Shown piece after piece: positions 37,463-47,501 of a stretch of DNA of 64,000 nucleotides. Position 1 is the first letter of the stretch; each line of letters begins with the position of its first letter. Source of the stretch: Perlucidibaca aquatica (GTDB lineage: Bacteria; Pseudomonadota; Gammaproteobacteria; Pseudomonadales; Moraxellaceae); contig NZ_LZDB01000002.1 in NCBI RefSeq assembly GCF_001676655.1, forward strand, positions 124,001 to 188,000, written 5' to 3'. The notes beneath the pieces were generated by a model. The model saw only the letters and a program-made list of their open reading frames with translations, had not been told where the DNA came from and searched no databases. A program made the position numbers and the translations under genes.

Positions 37463-38859
37463 ATTTAGTGATTCACGGCAATACCTTGTTTGCTTGGACG
37501 GCCGCGGCGCAAATGGCCGCTCAGGGCCATTCGGTGCTGCTCTGCCCGGCGTGGAGCGTGCTCATTACGGTGCCCGACGACGAGGTGCTGCGCGAGCCCG
37601 GCTTGCGTGAGGCCGCATTGATGCAGCAGCGCGCGGGTCGCTTGCGGCTCGGCAAAGGCGTGGATGTGTTGTTGGCTGCTCCGGGTACCGCGCCGGATGT
37701 GCTACCCGTGCATCAGCATTGGCTGGCGCAAGATGCCGGCCCGCGGCGCTTGCAAGATCACTGTGAGGCCTTGCTCGTGGCGGCCTGCCAGCAGGCTAGC
37801 GCGGCCAGCAACCTGGTGCTGCCAGCATTCGCTGTACTCACACCGTACCCGATTGGCACCTTGGTGAGCCTGAACGCGCATTTGCAGGCCGTTTATGCCT
37901 ATCAATGCCAGCAGGCCAAGGCGGATCAGCGGCCTGTGCCATCGCGGGCGCCCGTGCTCTATCACTTTCCCCTGTTCGTGCGTGGCGGTTTTGCCTTGCA
38001 CGATTTCATGAACCCCTCGCTGCTGCTACTGGGATGCGATGAATCCGATGCGGAGGCGTTTTTGTTGGAGGGCCTGCGTCCCATTTTGCGCCGGGCTCAA
38101 GAAACGCTGTGGGTGTCGTTAGCAGCGGCTGAAGTCATTAAGAGTGGTGTTAATGCCATGCTCGCCACGCGGGTGAGCTTCATGAATGAGCTCGCTGAGC
38201 TCTGCGAAGTGTTGCAGGTGGATGTGGAGGATGTGCGCCAAGGGTTGGCTGCCGACCCGCGCATTGGCAGTGCGTATTTGGAGCCCGGCTGTGGCTTTGG
38301 CGGCCCCAGTTTTGCCGATGAAGTCATCGATTTTTCGCGGACCTTGGAGCAGTCGCTGGACCGGCCGTCGCTGCTCGGCACGGTCATGAGCATTAATCAA
38401 CGCCAGCGCGAACTCTTGTTCCGGAAAGTCTGGCGTTATTTCCAAGGGGATTTGGCAGGGCGTTGTTTTGCTGTTTGGGGCGCGTCCTACAAGCCGGGTT
38501 CCTCGAGCGTGCAAGGTTCGGCGGTGCATCCGTTGCTGCAGGCACTGTGGGCGCAAGGCGCCAGCACGGTGGTGTATGACCCCATGGCCGGTGCCAACTT
38601 GGCCGCGCAGTACACCGACCAACCCTTGCTGACCGTGGCCAGTTCTCAGGCCGAGTCATTGCAGGGCTGCCGTGGCCAGGGTGTAGACGCCCTGTTGCTG
38701 GTCACCGCCTGGGAAGAATTCAGTGCGCCGGATTACGCCCTGCTCAAGCGCGCCTTGCGTACGCCGGTTATTTTTGATGGCCGTAATGTCTACGATCCAG
38801 CGTTTATGCAGAGCCAAGGATTTACGTACGTAGGCATTGGTCGTGGCGAGATTGTTTAG
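37459..38859 (+). CDS. Degenerate UDP-glucose dehydrogenase-like protein
   Basis: 466 residues, about 45-50 longer than typical Ugd in this operon context. The middle and end align with UDP-glucose dehydrogenase: EVIKSGVNAMLATRVSFMNE keeps the sugar-domain lysine, and AVWGASYKPGSSSVQGS matches the C-terminal Rossmann. But the N-terminal GxGxxG is replaced by HGNTLFAW, and the catalytic segment GGSCFPKD reads GGPSFADE, so the nucleophilic Cys is Ser and the following Lys is lost. It is coupled to pgi (ATGA) and has no frameshifts, so it seems maintained as a non-catalytic or altered-function protein. Intact Ugd is at 27349. Confidence 0.8.
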   Translation: MNLVIHGNTLFAWTAAAQMAAQGHSVLLCPAWSVLITVPDDEVLREPGLREAALMQQRAGRLRLGKGVDVLLAAPGTAPDVLPVHQHWLAQDAGPRRLQDHCEALLVAACQQASAASNLVLPAFAVLTPYPIGTLVSLNAHLQAVYAYQCQQAKADQRPVPSRAPVLYHFPLFVRGGFALHDFMNPSLLLLGCDESDAEAFLLEGLRPILRRAQETLWVSLAAAEVIKSGVNAMLATRVSFMNELAELCEVLQVDVEDVRQGLAADPRIGSAYLEPGCGFGGPSFADEVIDFSRTLEQSLDRPSLLGTVMSINQRQRELLFRKVWRYFQGDLAGRCFAVWGASYKPGSSSVQGSAVHPLLQALWAQGASTVVYDPMAGANLAAQYTDQPLLTVASSQAESLQGCRGQGVDALLLVTAWEEFSAPDYALLKRALRTPVIFDGRNVYDPAFMQSQGFTYVGIGRGEIV

Positions 38860-38901
38860 TATGATTTTGTTCTGCTTTTGTATCAGAAGGATTTCATACA
38901 C

Positions 38902-39162
38902 ATGGGCTACCGAGTCAAAGTGAAGCGCGCCACGGGGCTATCCTTAGTGATGCTGCGTGTGTTCCAGCAGCCGTATCGCTTAGTCAATGCGCGAGAGCTG
39001 CACATCTTGCCAGAGCTTTATCGTGAAGCAGCGGTGATTGATCAGGCCATGGATGCCTATATTGTGCGGCGTCAAAAAGGCTGGTTGGCATTTTGGCTAG
39101 ACCAACTGCTGGTGCTGTTGCATCTGCGCACGCGTGAGTCATCCAGACCCTCCGCACATTAA
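38902..39162 (+). CDS. Hypothetical 86-residue protein
   Basis: Basic, amphipathic protein with no recognised domain. The start ATG at 38902 has AGAAGGA about 10 bp upstream; a TTG at 38878 adds eight residues. C-terminal half contains a hydrophobic stretch (GWLAFWLDQLLVLLHL) that could be a membrane-associated helix. It lies between the Ugd-like gene and the mutase, followed by a clear terminator, so it probably ends the galU-pgi-ugd-like operon. No function is proposed. Confidence 0.6.
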   Translation: MGYRVKVKRATGLSLVMLRVFQQPYRLVNARELHILPELYREAAVIDQAMDAYIVRRQKGWLAFWLDQLLVLLHLRTRESSRPSAH

Positions 39163-39182
39163 GCGCGTTGCAGATTTTTCCA

Positions 39183-39213
39183 CGCCGTGTGAGTAAACTC
39201 ACGCGGCGTTTTT
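39183..39213 (+). terminator. Rho-independent terminator
   Basis: Eleven-base-pair stem (39183-39193 with 39198-39208, one G-U pair, TAAA loop) followed by five T residues. It closes the galU-pgi-ugd-like-hypothetical unit before the mutase gene. Confidence 0.85.
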
Positions 39214-39241
39214 ATTGGAACTTCACTTGGATAATCGGCTC

Positions 39242-40738
39242 ATGACACACCCTGCCAAGCTCCCTGCATTTAAGGCCTACGATGTGCGTGGCCCGGTCCC
39301 CGCGCAGCTGCACATCGATATGGTCTATGCCATTGGCCGTGCCTATGCCCGCGTGATTCAGCCGCAGGGCCCCGTGGCCATTGGTTATGATATTCGCGAT
39401 ACCAGTGCGGCGTTTGCCCGTACGCTGGCCGCTGGCTTAAATGCCGAGGGCGTGGCCACGCGTGACATCGGTCTGGGCGGTACGGAAATGGTCTATCACG
39501 CGGCAGGCCAGCCCGGCATGGGCGGCGGGTTGATGGTCACCGCCAGTCATAACCCGGTGGGGGACAACGGCATCAAGATGGTGCGTGGCGAAGCGCGGCC
39601 CATCAGCGGCGATGATGGCTTGGCCGAGATGGAGGCGCTGACGCGTCAGCTATTGGCAGAACAGGCACAGGCCTTGGGGCAGGGCTATGCCACAGGCGAT
39701 GCCGTGGCTTATGCCTTTGGTCCGCTGACCGATGGCAGCCAGTACCAACCTCACCCTGCGTTGCATGCCACGCTAGACTTGCACGCGAGCTACATTGCAA
39801 AAGTCCGTTCATTTGTAAATTTCCCGGCCTTGCAGCAGGCCTTGCAGGCGAGTGCCGACGCGGGCCGCCCCTTGAAACTGGTGGTCAACGCCGGCAACGG
39901 CTGCGCAGGTCCAACCTTTGATGCGCTGGTGGACGGCTTGCCGCTCAGCATCACCCGAGTTTTTCACACGCCCGATGGCCAGTTCCCCAATGGCGTGCCC
40001 AACCCGATGTTGGCCAAATGCCAAGACGATACGGCCAGCGTGGTACGGGCAGAACAGGCCGACGTGGGGATTGCCTGGGATGGCGACTTTGATCGCTGCT
40101 TTTTCTTTGATGAAGCCGGTGGCTTTATTGAGGGCTATTACCTCGTGGCCCTGCTCGGCACGCAATTGCTGCAGCATGAGCGCAACGGCGCCGTGGTCTA
40201 TGACACGCGCTTAACGTGGAACACCATCGCGCAGGTGGAGGCGGCGGGCGGTCGCGCCTTGGTGAGCAAATGCGGTCATAGCTTTATTAAAGCGGCCTTG
40301 CGTAGCGAAAATGCCGTGTACGGTGGCGAGATGTCGGCTCACCATTATTTCCGCGATTTTCATTATTGCGACTCCGGCATGATTCCGATGTTGTTACTGC
40401 TGGAGCGCTTAGCGCTGAGCGATCAACCGTTGTCGGCCTTAGTCAATGAGGCGCAAGCGGCTTACCCCTGCAGTGGCGAAATTAACTTTAAGGTCAGTGA
40501 CGCCCGCGCGGCGATTGCGCGGGTGGAGGCGGCAGTGCAGGCCGAGTTGGACGCAGGGCGTGAGACGCTGGTGGCCGAATCGGCGCTCGATGGCCTAAGC
40601 CGTGAGTTCCCCCAATGGCGTTTCAACCTGCGCATGAGTAATACCGAGCCGGTAGTGCGTTTAAACGTGGAGTCACGTGCCGACGCTGCCATGATGCAGG
40701 CCAAAACTGCCTGGCTGCGGGAGCTGTTAAGCGCGTAG
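39242..40738 (+). CDS. manB: Phosphomannomutase / phosphoglucomutase
   Basis: Converts mannose-6-phosphate to mannose-1-phosphate and probably glucose-6-phosphate to glucose-1-phosphate. Alpha-D-phosphohexomutase features: active phosphoserine Ser102 in TASHNPVGDNG, metal loop DGDFDRC, sugar-binding GGEMSAHHYF, and phosphate-binding RMSNTEPVVRLN. 498 residues from ATG 39242; a TTG at 39215 is further upstream in the terminator region. ManB/CpsG-like by motif detail, though an AlgC-like dual role fits because no other phosphoglucomutase is visible in the locus. Confidence 0.93.
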   Translation: MTHPAKLPAFKAYDVRGPVPAQLHIDMVYAIGRAYARVIQPQGPVAIGYDIRDTSAAFARTLAAGLNAEGVATRDIGLGGTEMVYHAAGQPGMGGGLMVTASHNPVGDNGIKMVRGEARPISGDDGLAEMEALTRQLLAEQAQALGQGYATGDAVAYAFGPLTDGSQYQPHPALHATLDLHASYIAKVRSFVNFPALQQALQASADAGRPLKLVVNAGNGCAGPTFDALVDGLPLSITRVFHTPDGQFPNGVPNPMLAKCQDDTASVVRAEQADVGIAWDGDFDRCFFFDEAGGFIEGYYLVALLGTQLLQHERNGAVVYDTRLTWNTIAQVEAAGGRALVSKCGHSFIKAALRSENAVYGGEMSAHHYFRDFHYCDSGMIPMLLLLERLALSDQPLSALVNEAQAAYPCSGEINFKVSDARAAIARVEAAVQAELDAGRETLVAESALDGLSREFPQWRFNLRMSNTEPVVRLNVESRADAAMMQAKTAWLRELLSA

Positions 40739-40750
40739 CGGAGAGTCGTA

Positions 40751-41563
40751 TTAGTGCTCCAGTTTTTTGCGCTCGCGCTCAATTTTGTAAACATAGTGTT
40801 TTGGCGCAGTGCCTAAGTGAGGCTCAAGTAACGGGTACTCCATGGGGTTGCCCGCTTGCTTGGCGGAACGTTTAATATTTCCGAGTCCCGCGTTATAGCT
40901 GGCAAACATGAATTTGCGTCGTTGGCTGGGGTCATCAATGTGCGACCATGCATCGTAAAGTTGACGGTTGTAATAAATTCCTGCGGCAATACTGTAGTGC
41001 GGGTCAAACGGATCGGATAGGTGTGGATTTCGTGACCGAATTTCTTGAAATGTTTTCGGCATAATTTGCATTAAGCCCATGGCACCGGAATGTGACCGCG
41101 CTCGTGGTTTGAGTTCGGACTCAACCATGGCTTGTGCTTTGAACCAGCGCCAGTCGGTAACGATGCCAAAATAGTGCTTGCTGTACTTGCGAAAATGGTC
41201 ATCAAAAGCACTTTGCGATTTGTGACGTTCACCACGTCGTGAGTCATGCAAGTTGATGTGAGCTACCGAGCTTTTTTTATCTCCAGCAGCGGGCTCCATC
41301 GTAACGGCGTCCGTCTCTGAACCCGTAAACCAAGATTTAGCTTTGCTTAAAAAGCTGGTGTTCGTGGTTTCGGGTGGGGGGCTACTTTGGTCTAATGTGC
41401 CGCCCTCTAATGTACGTGCGACCTTGTTTTTCTGGTCTACAGTATCGGATAGCCGGATAACAACTGTAGGGGGTTCCGACTCACGCGCATGTGCAAATGA
41501 CGGGTCGAACAAAGGCAGCAGGAGAGCGACAAGCGCCCTACTACTTGGTCGGGAGAGAGGCAT
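40751..41563 (-). CDS. Lytic transglycosylase (SLT domain)
   Basis: 270-residue exported peptidoglycan-cleaving enzyme. A signal peptide covers about residues 1-26. After a low-complexity linker, the SLT lysozyme-like domain shows the catalytic Glu in AMVESELKP, then SGAMGLMQIMPKTF and FMFASYNAGLGNI, the standard motif series. The C-terminus is basic. It follows a small membrane-protein gene by 5 bp on the same strand, and faces manB convergently with 12 bp between stops. Cell-wall opening for assembly of the Wza apparatus is a possible but unproven role. Confidence 0.93.
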   Translation of the reverse strand: MPLSRPSSRALVALLLPLFDPSFAHARESEPPTVVIRLSDTVDQKNKVARTLEGGTLDQSSPPPETTNTSFLSKAKSWFTGSETDAVTMEPAAGDKKSSVAHINLHDSRRGERHKSQSAFDDHFRKYSKHYFGIVTDWRWFKAQAMVESELKPRARSHSGAMGLMQIMPKTFQEIRSRNPHLSDPFDPHYSIAAGIYYNRQLYDAWSHIDDPSQRRKFMFASYNAGLGNIKRSAKQAGNPMEYPLLEPHLGTAPKHYVYKIERERKKLEH

Positions 41564-41568
41564 GACGG

Positions 41569-41796
41569 TTAATTCAAGCTGAGGCCAATGATGATACCCA
41601 TGCCGATGCCATTGCCGACAAAGATACCTAGCATGACAAGCCCAACCGATAAATTGCCGGCAGACAACGCATCCTTTATCCGAAAGCCCATGCGCTTTTC
41701 AAAGACGGCGCTGGCTGTCCAGCTAATTAACAAGCTTAAGATGGAGCCGGTGGTGGCATAAATTAAGTTCAAAATGATGGGGTCAAGGTCGCTCAT
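41569..41796 (-). CDS. Small membrane protein, DUF350-like
   Basis: 75 residues with two hydrophobic helices separated by a basic loop (SAVFEKRMGFRIKDALS). The segment ALSAGNLSVGLVMLGIFVGNGI resembles one half of DUF350 (UPF0719) inner-membrane proteins, which normally have a duplicated unit. It precedes the lytic transglycosylase with a 5-bp gap, so both are in one transcript. Function unknown; the family link is tentative. Confidence 0.65.
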   Translation of the reverse strand: MSDLDPIILNLIYATTGSILSLLISWTASAVFEKRMGFRIKDALSAGNLSVGLVMLGIFVGNGIGMGIIIGLSLN

Positions 41797-41927
41797 GGTA
41801 TGACTTCTGGTGAGTTAGTGAATCTTGATTGTAACTTTATGTAAACGGATTGCTAGTGTTTTGTCTGTGCTTTACGTCATCAATTGACGGAGCGCATTCA
41901 GCCGCTCTCACGAGGATAATTCATAGG

Positions 41928-42449
41928 ATGGATGTTTATGCGTTGCGCCAATGGTATGTCTTGCAGTGTAAACCGCGGGAAGTGTTTCGCGCGGTAGAAC
42001 AGTTGGCCAATCAGAGTTATGAGGCGTTTGCGCCCTCGTTTCGTCGCGAGGCGATCCGCAAAGGCAAGCGCGAGGTGGTGGTTGAGCCTCTATTTCCGCA
42101 TTACTGTTTCGTGCGCCTCAGTGATATCGCCGATAACTGGGCGCCGATTCGCTCCACCCGGGGCGTGAGTAAGTTAGTGCGCTTTGGCGATTTGCCCTTG
42201 GCGGTGCCGGACGCCATTGTGACCGCGCTTCAGGCGCGGGAGGCCGCGCTGGATAACCCGCATGCGCAGCCGGAAGCGCTCTTTATGCCGGGCCAAACAG
42301 TGACGATTACCGAGGGCCCGCTGGCCGGATTGTCGGCCGTATTCGATGCGCGTGATGGCGATGAGCGCGTGATTTTGCTGCTGAAGCTGCTGCATCAACA
42401 GCAGCGCGTTTATCTGCCCATTAGCCATGTGCAGGCCGTAAAGGATTAA
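41928..42449 (+). CDS. rfaH: Transcription antitermination factor RfaH
   Basis: NusG paralogue of 173 residues that loads at ops sites and prevents Rho termination while recruiting ribosomes. RfaH-type features: QWYVLQCKPREV start, EPLFPHYCFVRL, and STRGVSKLVRFGDLPLAVP in the NGN domain, then PGQTVTITEGPLAGLSAVF and LLLKLL in the KOW domain. These match RfaH rather than NusG. ATG 41928 fits the family length (E. coli 162); the frame is open further upstream without support, and GAGGA is 11 bp upstream. A near-perfect ops site is at 9467-9479. Confidence 0.93.
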   Translation: MDVYALRQWYVLQCKPREVFRAVEQLANQSYEAFAPSFRREAIRKGKREVVVEPLFPHYCFVRLSDIADNWAPIRSTRGVSKLVRFGDLPLAVPDAIVTALQAREAALDNPHAQPEALFMPGQTVTITEGPLAGLSAVFDARDGDERVILLLKLLHQQQRVYLPISHVQAVKD

Positions 42450-42488
42450 ACTACGCGTCTGTTTGGCCGCGCTCACGAGAAGTCAGTT

Positions 42489-43988
42489 ATGACCCGCTAT
42501 TTGCTTTCCATCGACCAAGGTACGACCAGCACCCGCGCCATCGTCTTCGACGAACTGGGCAACAAACGCTCCATGGCACAGGTCGAATTGCAACAGCATT
42601 TTCCAGCGGACGGCTGGGTCGAGCACGATGCCATGGACATTTGGTGGGCTACCGAAACGGTCTGTCGCGATGTGCTGCGACGTGTCGGTTTACATGCTCG
42701 TGACCTCGCGGCAATTGGCATCACCAATCAGCGCGAAACCACGGTGCTATGGGATCGTAGCAATGGCATGCCGCTGCATAAAGCCATTGTTTGGCAAGAT
42801 CGACGCACTGGCGAGACCTGTGCTCAGCTGAAAGCGGCGGGGCATGAGCCGATGGTGCAAGCCAAAACCGGCCTGCTGCTCGACCCGTATTTCTCCGCCA
42901 CCAAACTGGCTTGGCTGCTCGATAACGTGCCCAACGCCCGCGAGCGTGCTGAACGCGGCGAACTGGCCTTTGGCACCATTGATAGCTGGTTACTCTGGCG
43001 TCTCACCCACGGCCGCCAACACGCCACCGATGCCACCAATGCCTCACGAACCTTGCTGTTCAATATCCACACCCAGCAATGGGATGACGAGCTGCTAACG
43101 CTTTTCCGTATTCCGCGCTCCGTGCTACCGGTGGTGAAAGATTCCAGCGATGACTTTGGCATTTCTGCGCCCGATTTCCTCGGTGCCAGCGTGCCGATTT
43201 GTGGCATGGCAGGCGATCAACAAGCGGCACTCATCGGCCAAGCGTGTTTCCAGCCGGGCATGGTGAAAAGCACCTATGGCACGGGCTGCTTCATGGTACT
43301 CAACACCGGCTCCACAGTCGTGCAGTCGAGCAACCGTCTGCTTTCCACCGTGGCATATCGCTTGAATGGTCAGCCCACCTATGCCGTGGAAGGCTCGATT
43401 TTTGTGGCTGGAGCCACCATTCAATGGTTGCGTGACGGCCTCAAGCTCATCGGCTCCGCGTCCGAAACCCAGGCGATTGCTGAGGCCACCGGCGACAGCC
43501 GAGGCGTTTACATGGTGCCGGCCTTCACCGGCCTTGGTGCACCGTACTGGGATCCCCGCGCGCGCGGCGCTATTTTTGGCCTCACGCGTGACACCGGCAT
43601 CGGTGAAATTGTCACCGCCGGCCTACAGTCTGTCTGTTTTCAGACACGTGACCTCATGGAGGCCATGACGCGTGATGGCGGAGATCCTGTCATTACCCTG
43701 CGTATCGACGGCGGCATGGTCGTCAACAACTGGGTCGCGCAATCCTTGGCCGATATTATTGGCGTACCCGTGGATCGTCCCACCGTGACCGAAACCACCG
43801 CGCTGGGCGCCGCATTTTTGGCCGGCTTGCGCGTTGGCGTGTTCGCGTCTTTAGATGATATCACTGCGCTTTGGCATTGCGATCGCCGCTTTGCGCCAAC
43901 GATGCCAGCGGATAAGCGCACTAGCCTCTATGCGGGCTGGCTCGACGCCGTGCGCCGCGTGGCGTCGCAGCCGCCCGCGGCGGAATAA
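42489..43988 (+). CDS. glpK: Glycerol kinase
   Basis: Phosphorylates glycerol to sn-glycerol-3-phosphate. 499 residues of FGGY-family fold. N-terminal phosphate loop [52 protein letters not shown], the GxYG-like [15 protein letters not shown], and [20 protein letters not shown] are typical. It is preceded by rfaH with a 39-bp gap, but the two may not be functionally related. No other glp genes are in view. Confidence 0.97.
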   Translation: MTRYLLSIDQGTTSTRAIVFDELGNKRSMAQVELQQHFPADGWVEHDAMDIWWATETVCRDVLRRVGLHARDLAAIGITNQRETTVLWDRSNGMPLHKAIVWQDRRTGETCAQLKAAGHEPMVQAKTGLLLDPYFSATKLAWLLDNVPNARERAERGELAFGTIDSWLLWRLTHGRQHATDATNASRTLLFNIHTQQWDDELLTLFRIPRSVLPVVKDSSDDFGISAPDFLGASVPICGMAGDQQAALIGQACFQPGMVKSTYGTGCFMVLNTGSTVVQSSNRLLSTVAYRLNGQPTYAVEGSIFVAGATIQWLRDGLKLIGSASETQAIAEATGDSRGVYMVPAFTGLGAPYWDPRARGAIFGLTRDTGIGEIVTAGLQSVCFQTRDLMEAMTRDGGDPVITLRIDGGMVVNNWVAQSLADIIGVPVDRPTVTETTALGAAFLAGLRVGVFASLDDITALWHCDRRFAPTMPADKRTSLYAGWLDAVRRVASQPPAAE

Positions 43989-44030
43989 CCTAAGGATTTT
44001 TTTGCTGGTGCGGGGGCTATGTCCTTACGG

Positions 44031-44097
44031 ACGCGTTTAGAACCCCAAAATGCGGTGAGCAAATTTTAATCACCGCATTTTGGGGTTCTAAACGTGT
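44031..44097. repeat. Long perfect intergenic hairpin between glpK and galE
   Basis: Inverted repeat with 25 perfectly matched bases (44034-44058 with 44070-44094), extendable outward by three pairs including one G-U, with an 11-base loop. No U-tract follows. It may terminate glpK transcription, act as an mRNA 3' stabiliser, or be a small mobile palindrome. Confidence 0.9.
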
Positions 44098-44130
44098 GCA
44101 AAACAGGTGCGCCCTCCCAAGGAGCTTCAA

Positions 44131-45207
44131 ATGTCGACGTATTTAGTGACTGGTGGCGCAGGTTATATTGGCTCTCACACGGTGCTGCAGTTGCTGGAGC
44201 AGGGCGACCACGTGGTGGTATTTGATAACCTCAGCAACAGCAAGCCCGCTGCCTTGCGTCGCGTTAGAGCCATTGCTTCGAGCACGCTGGGCTGTGCGCC
44301 AGCGGAGGTGCCGCTGACGTTTTGCCAAGGTGATATTCGAGATGCCAATGCCTTGCGTGAGGTGTTTCAAGCGCACCCGGCGATTGAGGCAGTGATTCAT
44401 TTTGCGGGCTTGAAGGCGGTGGGTGAGTCTGTACAGCAGCCGCTACGGTATTACGACAACAATGTGGTGGGAAGCATACGCCTACTGGAGGCGATGGCAG
44501 CGGCGGGCGTGCATCGACTGGTATTCAGTTCATCCGCCACGGTGTATGGCGACCCGCATGAGGTGCCGATTCGTGAGCATTTCCCGTTAAGTACGACGAA
44601 TCCTTACGGTGCCAGTAAGTTGCATATCGAGGATATGTTGCGCGACTTGCATGCATCAGCGCCGGAGCGCTGGCAAATTGCGATCTTGCGCTACTTCAAT
44701 CCCGTCGGTGCTCACGCGAGTGGTGAGATTGGCGAGGACCCGAACGGTATTCCGAACAATCTCATGCCCTATATCGCTCAAGTCGCCAGTGGCAAGCTGG
44801 AGCAGTTGCGTGTGTTTGGCAGTGATTATGCAACGCCGGATGGCACGGGCGTGCGTGATTACATTCATGTCGATGACCTTGCGCGCGGTCACTTGCTGGC
44901 CTTGCAGCGTTTAGCGCGCGGAACCGCAGCGGCAACGGATGAGTTGACTGGGAATTTGGTTGCGGTCAATTTGGGTACGGGTAAGGGCTATTCCGTGCTG
45001 GATATGGTGGCGGCATTTTCAGAAGCGGCAGGGCGACCTATTCCTTATCAGCTTGCGCCTCGTCGGACAGGCGATGTGGCGCAATGTTTTGCTGACCCGA
45101 GATTGGCCGTGCAGGAGTTGGGCTGGTCAGCCACCAAAGATCAAGCCGATATGTGTCGAGACCACTGGCGTTGGCAGTCTAAAAATCCGCTGGGCTATGA
45201 GGATTAA
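44131..45207 (+). CDS. galE: UDP-glucose 4-epimerase
   Basis: Interconverts UDP-glucose and UDP-galactose. 358 residues; NAD motif VTGGAGYIGSHTV, Ser/Thr of SSSATVYGDP and Tyr-x3-Lys in NPYGASKLHIE, and RYFNPVGAH are all present. AAGGAG at 44119-44124 precedes ATG 44131 by six bases; upstream in-frame start at 44107 is not supported. Gives UDP-galactose for the polymer although it lies outside the main cluster. Confidence 0.97.
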   Translation: MSTYLVTGGAGYIGSHTVLQLLEQGDHVVVFDNLSNSKPAALRRVRAIASSTLGCAPAEVPLTFCQGDIRDANALREVFQAHPAIEAVIHFAGLKAVGESVQQPLRYYDNNVVGSIRLLEAMAAAGVHRLVFSSSATVYGDPHEVPIREHFPLSTTNPYGASKLHIEDMLRDLHASAPERWQIAILRYFNPVGAHASGEIGEDPNGIPNNLMPYIAQVASGKLEQLRVFGSDYATPDGTGVRDYIHVDDLARGHLLALQRLARGTAAATDELTGNLVAVNLGTGKGYSVLDMVAAFSEAAGRPIPYQLAPRRTGDVAQCFADPRLAVQELGWSATKDQADMCRDHWRWQSKNPLGYED

Positions 45208-45218
45208 TCCGATCACGA

Positions 45219-45238
45219 GGCTGCCTAGGTAGGCAGCC
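45219..45238. terminator. Hairpin between convergent galE and argF
   Basis: GGCTGCC/GGCAGCC stem (45219-45225 and 45232-45238) with a TAGGTA loop, overlapping the argF stop codon. Only 17 bp separates the galE and argF stops, so it probably serves both as a weak terminator. No U-tract. Confidence 0.55.
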
Positions 45239-46139
45239 CCACCAGCAAGAACTCCAGCAGCGCCTTCTGAGCATGGAGCCGGTTCTCGGCTTCATCCCAG
45301 ACTACGGCGCGCGGGTCGTCGAGCATGTCTTCTGAAATTTCTTCGCCACGATGCGCCGGCAGGCAGTGCATGAACAAGGCGTCGTCTGCCGCTAAATCCA
45401 TGAGGCGCGGATTGACCTGATACATGGCGAAGCGCCGCTTGCGCACGCTCTGCTCCGACTCCTGACCCATGCTGGTCCAGACATCGGTGGCGACCAGGTG
45501 TGCGCCTTCAGCGGCTTCCTCGGCGGTCTTCACCAGTTCGGCACAATGCGCGTATTGCTCCAGCAGCTCGGGGTCGGGCTCGAAGCCGTAAGGGCAGGCG
45601 ATGCGCAGCTTGAAGCCGAACTGATGCGCGGCATGCACATAGCTGTTGCACATATTGTTGCCGTCACCGATCCAGGCGAACTGGCGGCCGGCGAGGGCAC
45701 CGCGATGCTCCACGAAGGTTTGCAAGTCGGCCAGCAGCTGGCAGGGGTGATGGTCATCGGTCAGCGCGTTGATCACCGGCACCCGCGAATGCGCGGCAAA
45801 GCGCTCGATGGTGCTGTGCTCGAAAGTACGAATCATCACGGCATCGACCATGCGCGAGATCACGCGTGCCGAATCCTCGACCGGCTCGCCGCGACCGAGT
45901 TGGGTATCGCGTGGCGACAGGAAGATGGCCGAGCCACCAAACTGCGCCATGCCAGCTTCGAACGAGACGCGGGTACGCGTCGATGACTTCTCGAAGATCA
46001 TCGCCAGTACGCGATTTTTCAGTGGCTCATGCACCACACCGTCGCGCAGCATTTTCTTCAGCACGATGGCGCGATCGAGCACGGCTTGCAGTTCGGCCGG
46101 CGTGAAGTCGAGCAGGGTGAGAAAGTGGCGCGTACTCAT
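45225..46139 (-). CDS. argF: Ornithine carbamoyltransferase
   Basis: Makes citrulline from ornithine and carbamoyl phosphate. 304 residues. Carbamoyl-phosphate binding motif STRTR (in [14 protein letters not shown]), [11 protein letters not shown], and the ornithine-binding [11 protein letters not shown] are all intact. The ATG overlaps the argD stop by 4 bp, so argD-argF are co-translated. argF and argG in this window together cover the last arginine steps apart from argH. Confidence 0.97.
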   Translation of the reverse strand: MSTRHFLTLLDFTPAELQAVLDRAIVLKKMLRDGVVHEPLKNRVLAMIFEKSSTRTRVSFEAGMAQFGGSAIFLSPRDTQLGRGEPVEDSARVISRMVDAVMIRTFEHSTIERFAAHSRVPVINALTDDHHPCQLLADLQTFVEHRGALAGRQFAWIGDGNNMCNSYVHAAHQFGFKLRIACPYGFEPDPELLEQYAHCAELVKTAEEAAEGAHLVATDVWTSMGQESEQSVRKRRFAMYQVNPRLMDLAADDALFMHCLPAHRGEEISEDMLDDPRAVVWDEAENRLHAQKALLEFLLVGLPT

Positions 46140-47353
46140 GCCGCCACCACGCCTTCGGCGCTCAGAAAGTCACGCACAAGGGCGCTGATGCGATGCACGA
46201 GCTCGTCGCTCTCGGCCTCACTAATGATCAGCGGCGGCAACAAGCGAATACGATTTTCGGCGCTGACGATGAGCAGCACGCCGGCCTCGCGGGCCAGGGC
46301 CACCAGCGGCGCGGCAGAGGCGACGGGCAGAATCACGCCGATCATCAGGCCGGCACCTTCAACGCAAACACCGTAAGCGCCGAGTTCGTCGCGGAAACCC
46401 TGCATGATGCGCTCGCCCATCGCAGCGGCATTGGCAATCGGGCCTTTCAGCAACTCCTGAACGGTGACCAGCGCCGCACGCGAACCCAGTGGCGTGCCGC
46501 CATAGGTGGTGCCGTGCTTGCCGGGGCTGAACAGGCTGGCAGCTTTGCCGGCGACCAGCGTGGAGCCGATCGGGAAGCCATTGCCCAGGCCTTTGGCCGT
46601 GCTCACCACATCGGGCAGGATGCCGGCGTGCTGATAGGCAAAGTACTGGCCGGTACGGCCGTTGCCCGTCTGGATTTCATCGACCATGAGCAGCCAGTCG
46701 CGCTGATCGCAGATAGCGCGCAGATCCTTGAGGTAGTCAAAGCCGTTGTGTGCGGTACGCACGCCGCTTTCGCCCTGAATCGGTTCGACCAGGATAGCGA
46801 CGATATTCGGATTGCCCGCGGCCACTGACCGGATAGCGTCTAGGTCATCAAAGGGGACGCGTACAAAGCCTTCCACCAGCGGCCCAAAACCTTCTTGAAT
46901 TTTGGCATTTCCGGTGGCGGTGAGCGTGGCCATGGTGCGGCCATGAAAGCTGTTTTCCATGACGATGACGGTGGGGACGGCGATGCCTTTTTTATGGCCG
47001 TGCAGACGCGCCAGCTTGATGGCTGCTTCGTTGGCTTCGGCACCGGAGTTGCCAAAAAATGCGTGCTGCATGCCCGAGACTTGGCAGAGCAGGTCGGCCA
47101 GCTCCTCTTGCAAGGGCACACGATACAAATTCGAGGTGTGAACCAACGTCGCGGCTTGGTCAGCAATCGCCGCCGCAACAATTGGATTCGCATGGCCGAG
47201 ACCGCAGACCGCGATGCCTGCGGTAGTGTCTAAATAGCGCTTACCGTCGGTATCCCAAAGCCAAACGCCTTCGCCGCGCACAAAAGCCACTGGCTGACGG
47301 GCATAAGTCGGCATCAGGGCGGGCGTGATCGGGGGCAGCGCAGGCGTGGTCAT
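46136..47353 (-). CDS. argD: Acetylornithine aminotransferase
   Basis: PLP-dependent class III aminotransferase for N-acetylglutamate semialdehyde; may also act on succinyldiaminopimelate. 405 residues from ATG 47353; an in-frame TTG at 47371 would add six residues. Motifs: [32 protein letters not shown] and the PLP lysine region [13 protein letters not shown], followed by [15 protein letters not shown]. It is the first gene of the argDF operon and is divergent from grxD with 148 bp between starts. Confidence 0.96.
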   Translation of the reverse strand: MTTPALPPITPALMPTYARQPVAFVRGEGVWLWDTDGKRYLDTTAGIAVCGLGHANPIVAAAIADQAATLVHTSNLYRVPLQEELADLLCQVSGMQHAFFGNSGAEANEAAIKLARLHGHKKGIAVPTVIVMENSFHGRTMATLTATGNAKIQEGFGPLVEGFVRVPFDDLDAIRSVAAGNPNIVAILVEPIQGESGVRTAHNGFDYLKDLRAICDQRDWLLMVDEIQTGNGRTGQYFAYQHAGILPDVVSTAKGLGNGFPIGSTLVAGKAASLFSPGKHGTTYGGTPLGSRAALVTVQELLKGPIANAAAMGERIMQGFRDELGAYGVCVEGAGLMIGVILPVASAAPLVALAREAGVLLIVSAENRIRLLPPLIISEAESDELVHRISALVRDFLSAEGVVAA

Positions 47354-47501
47354 AACAAATCTCGACGGCAAGTCTTGGGGTAAAAAGGCTCAAGGCCAGC
47401 AGGGTAATCGCGGAGTGTAGCGCGGGTGCTGTTGCACGCCAAGAACGCGCAACATCTGCTACCATTTAAAACATCCTGCAACGGGTTATTTGGAGAGCAC
47501 C

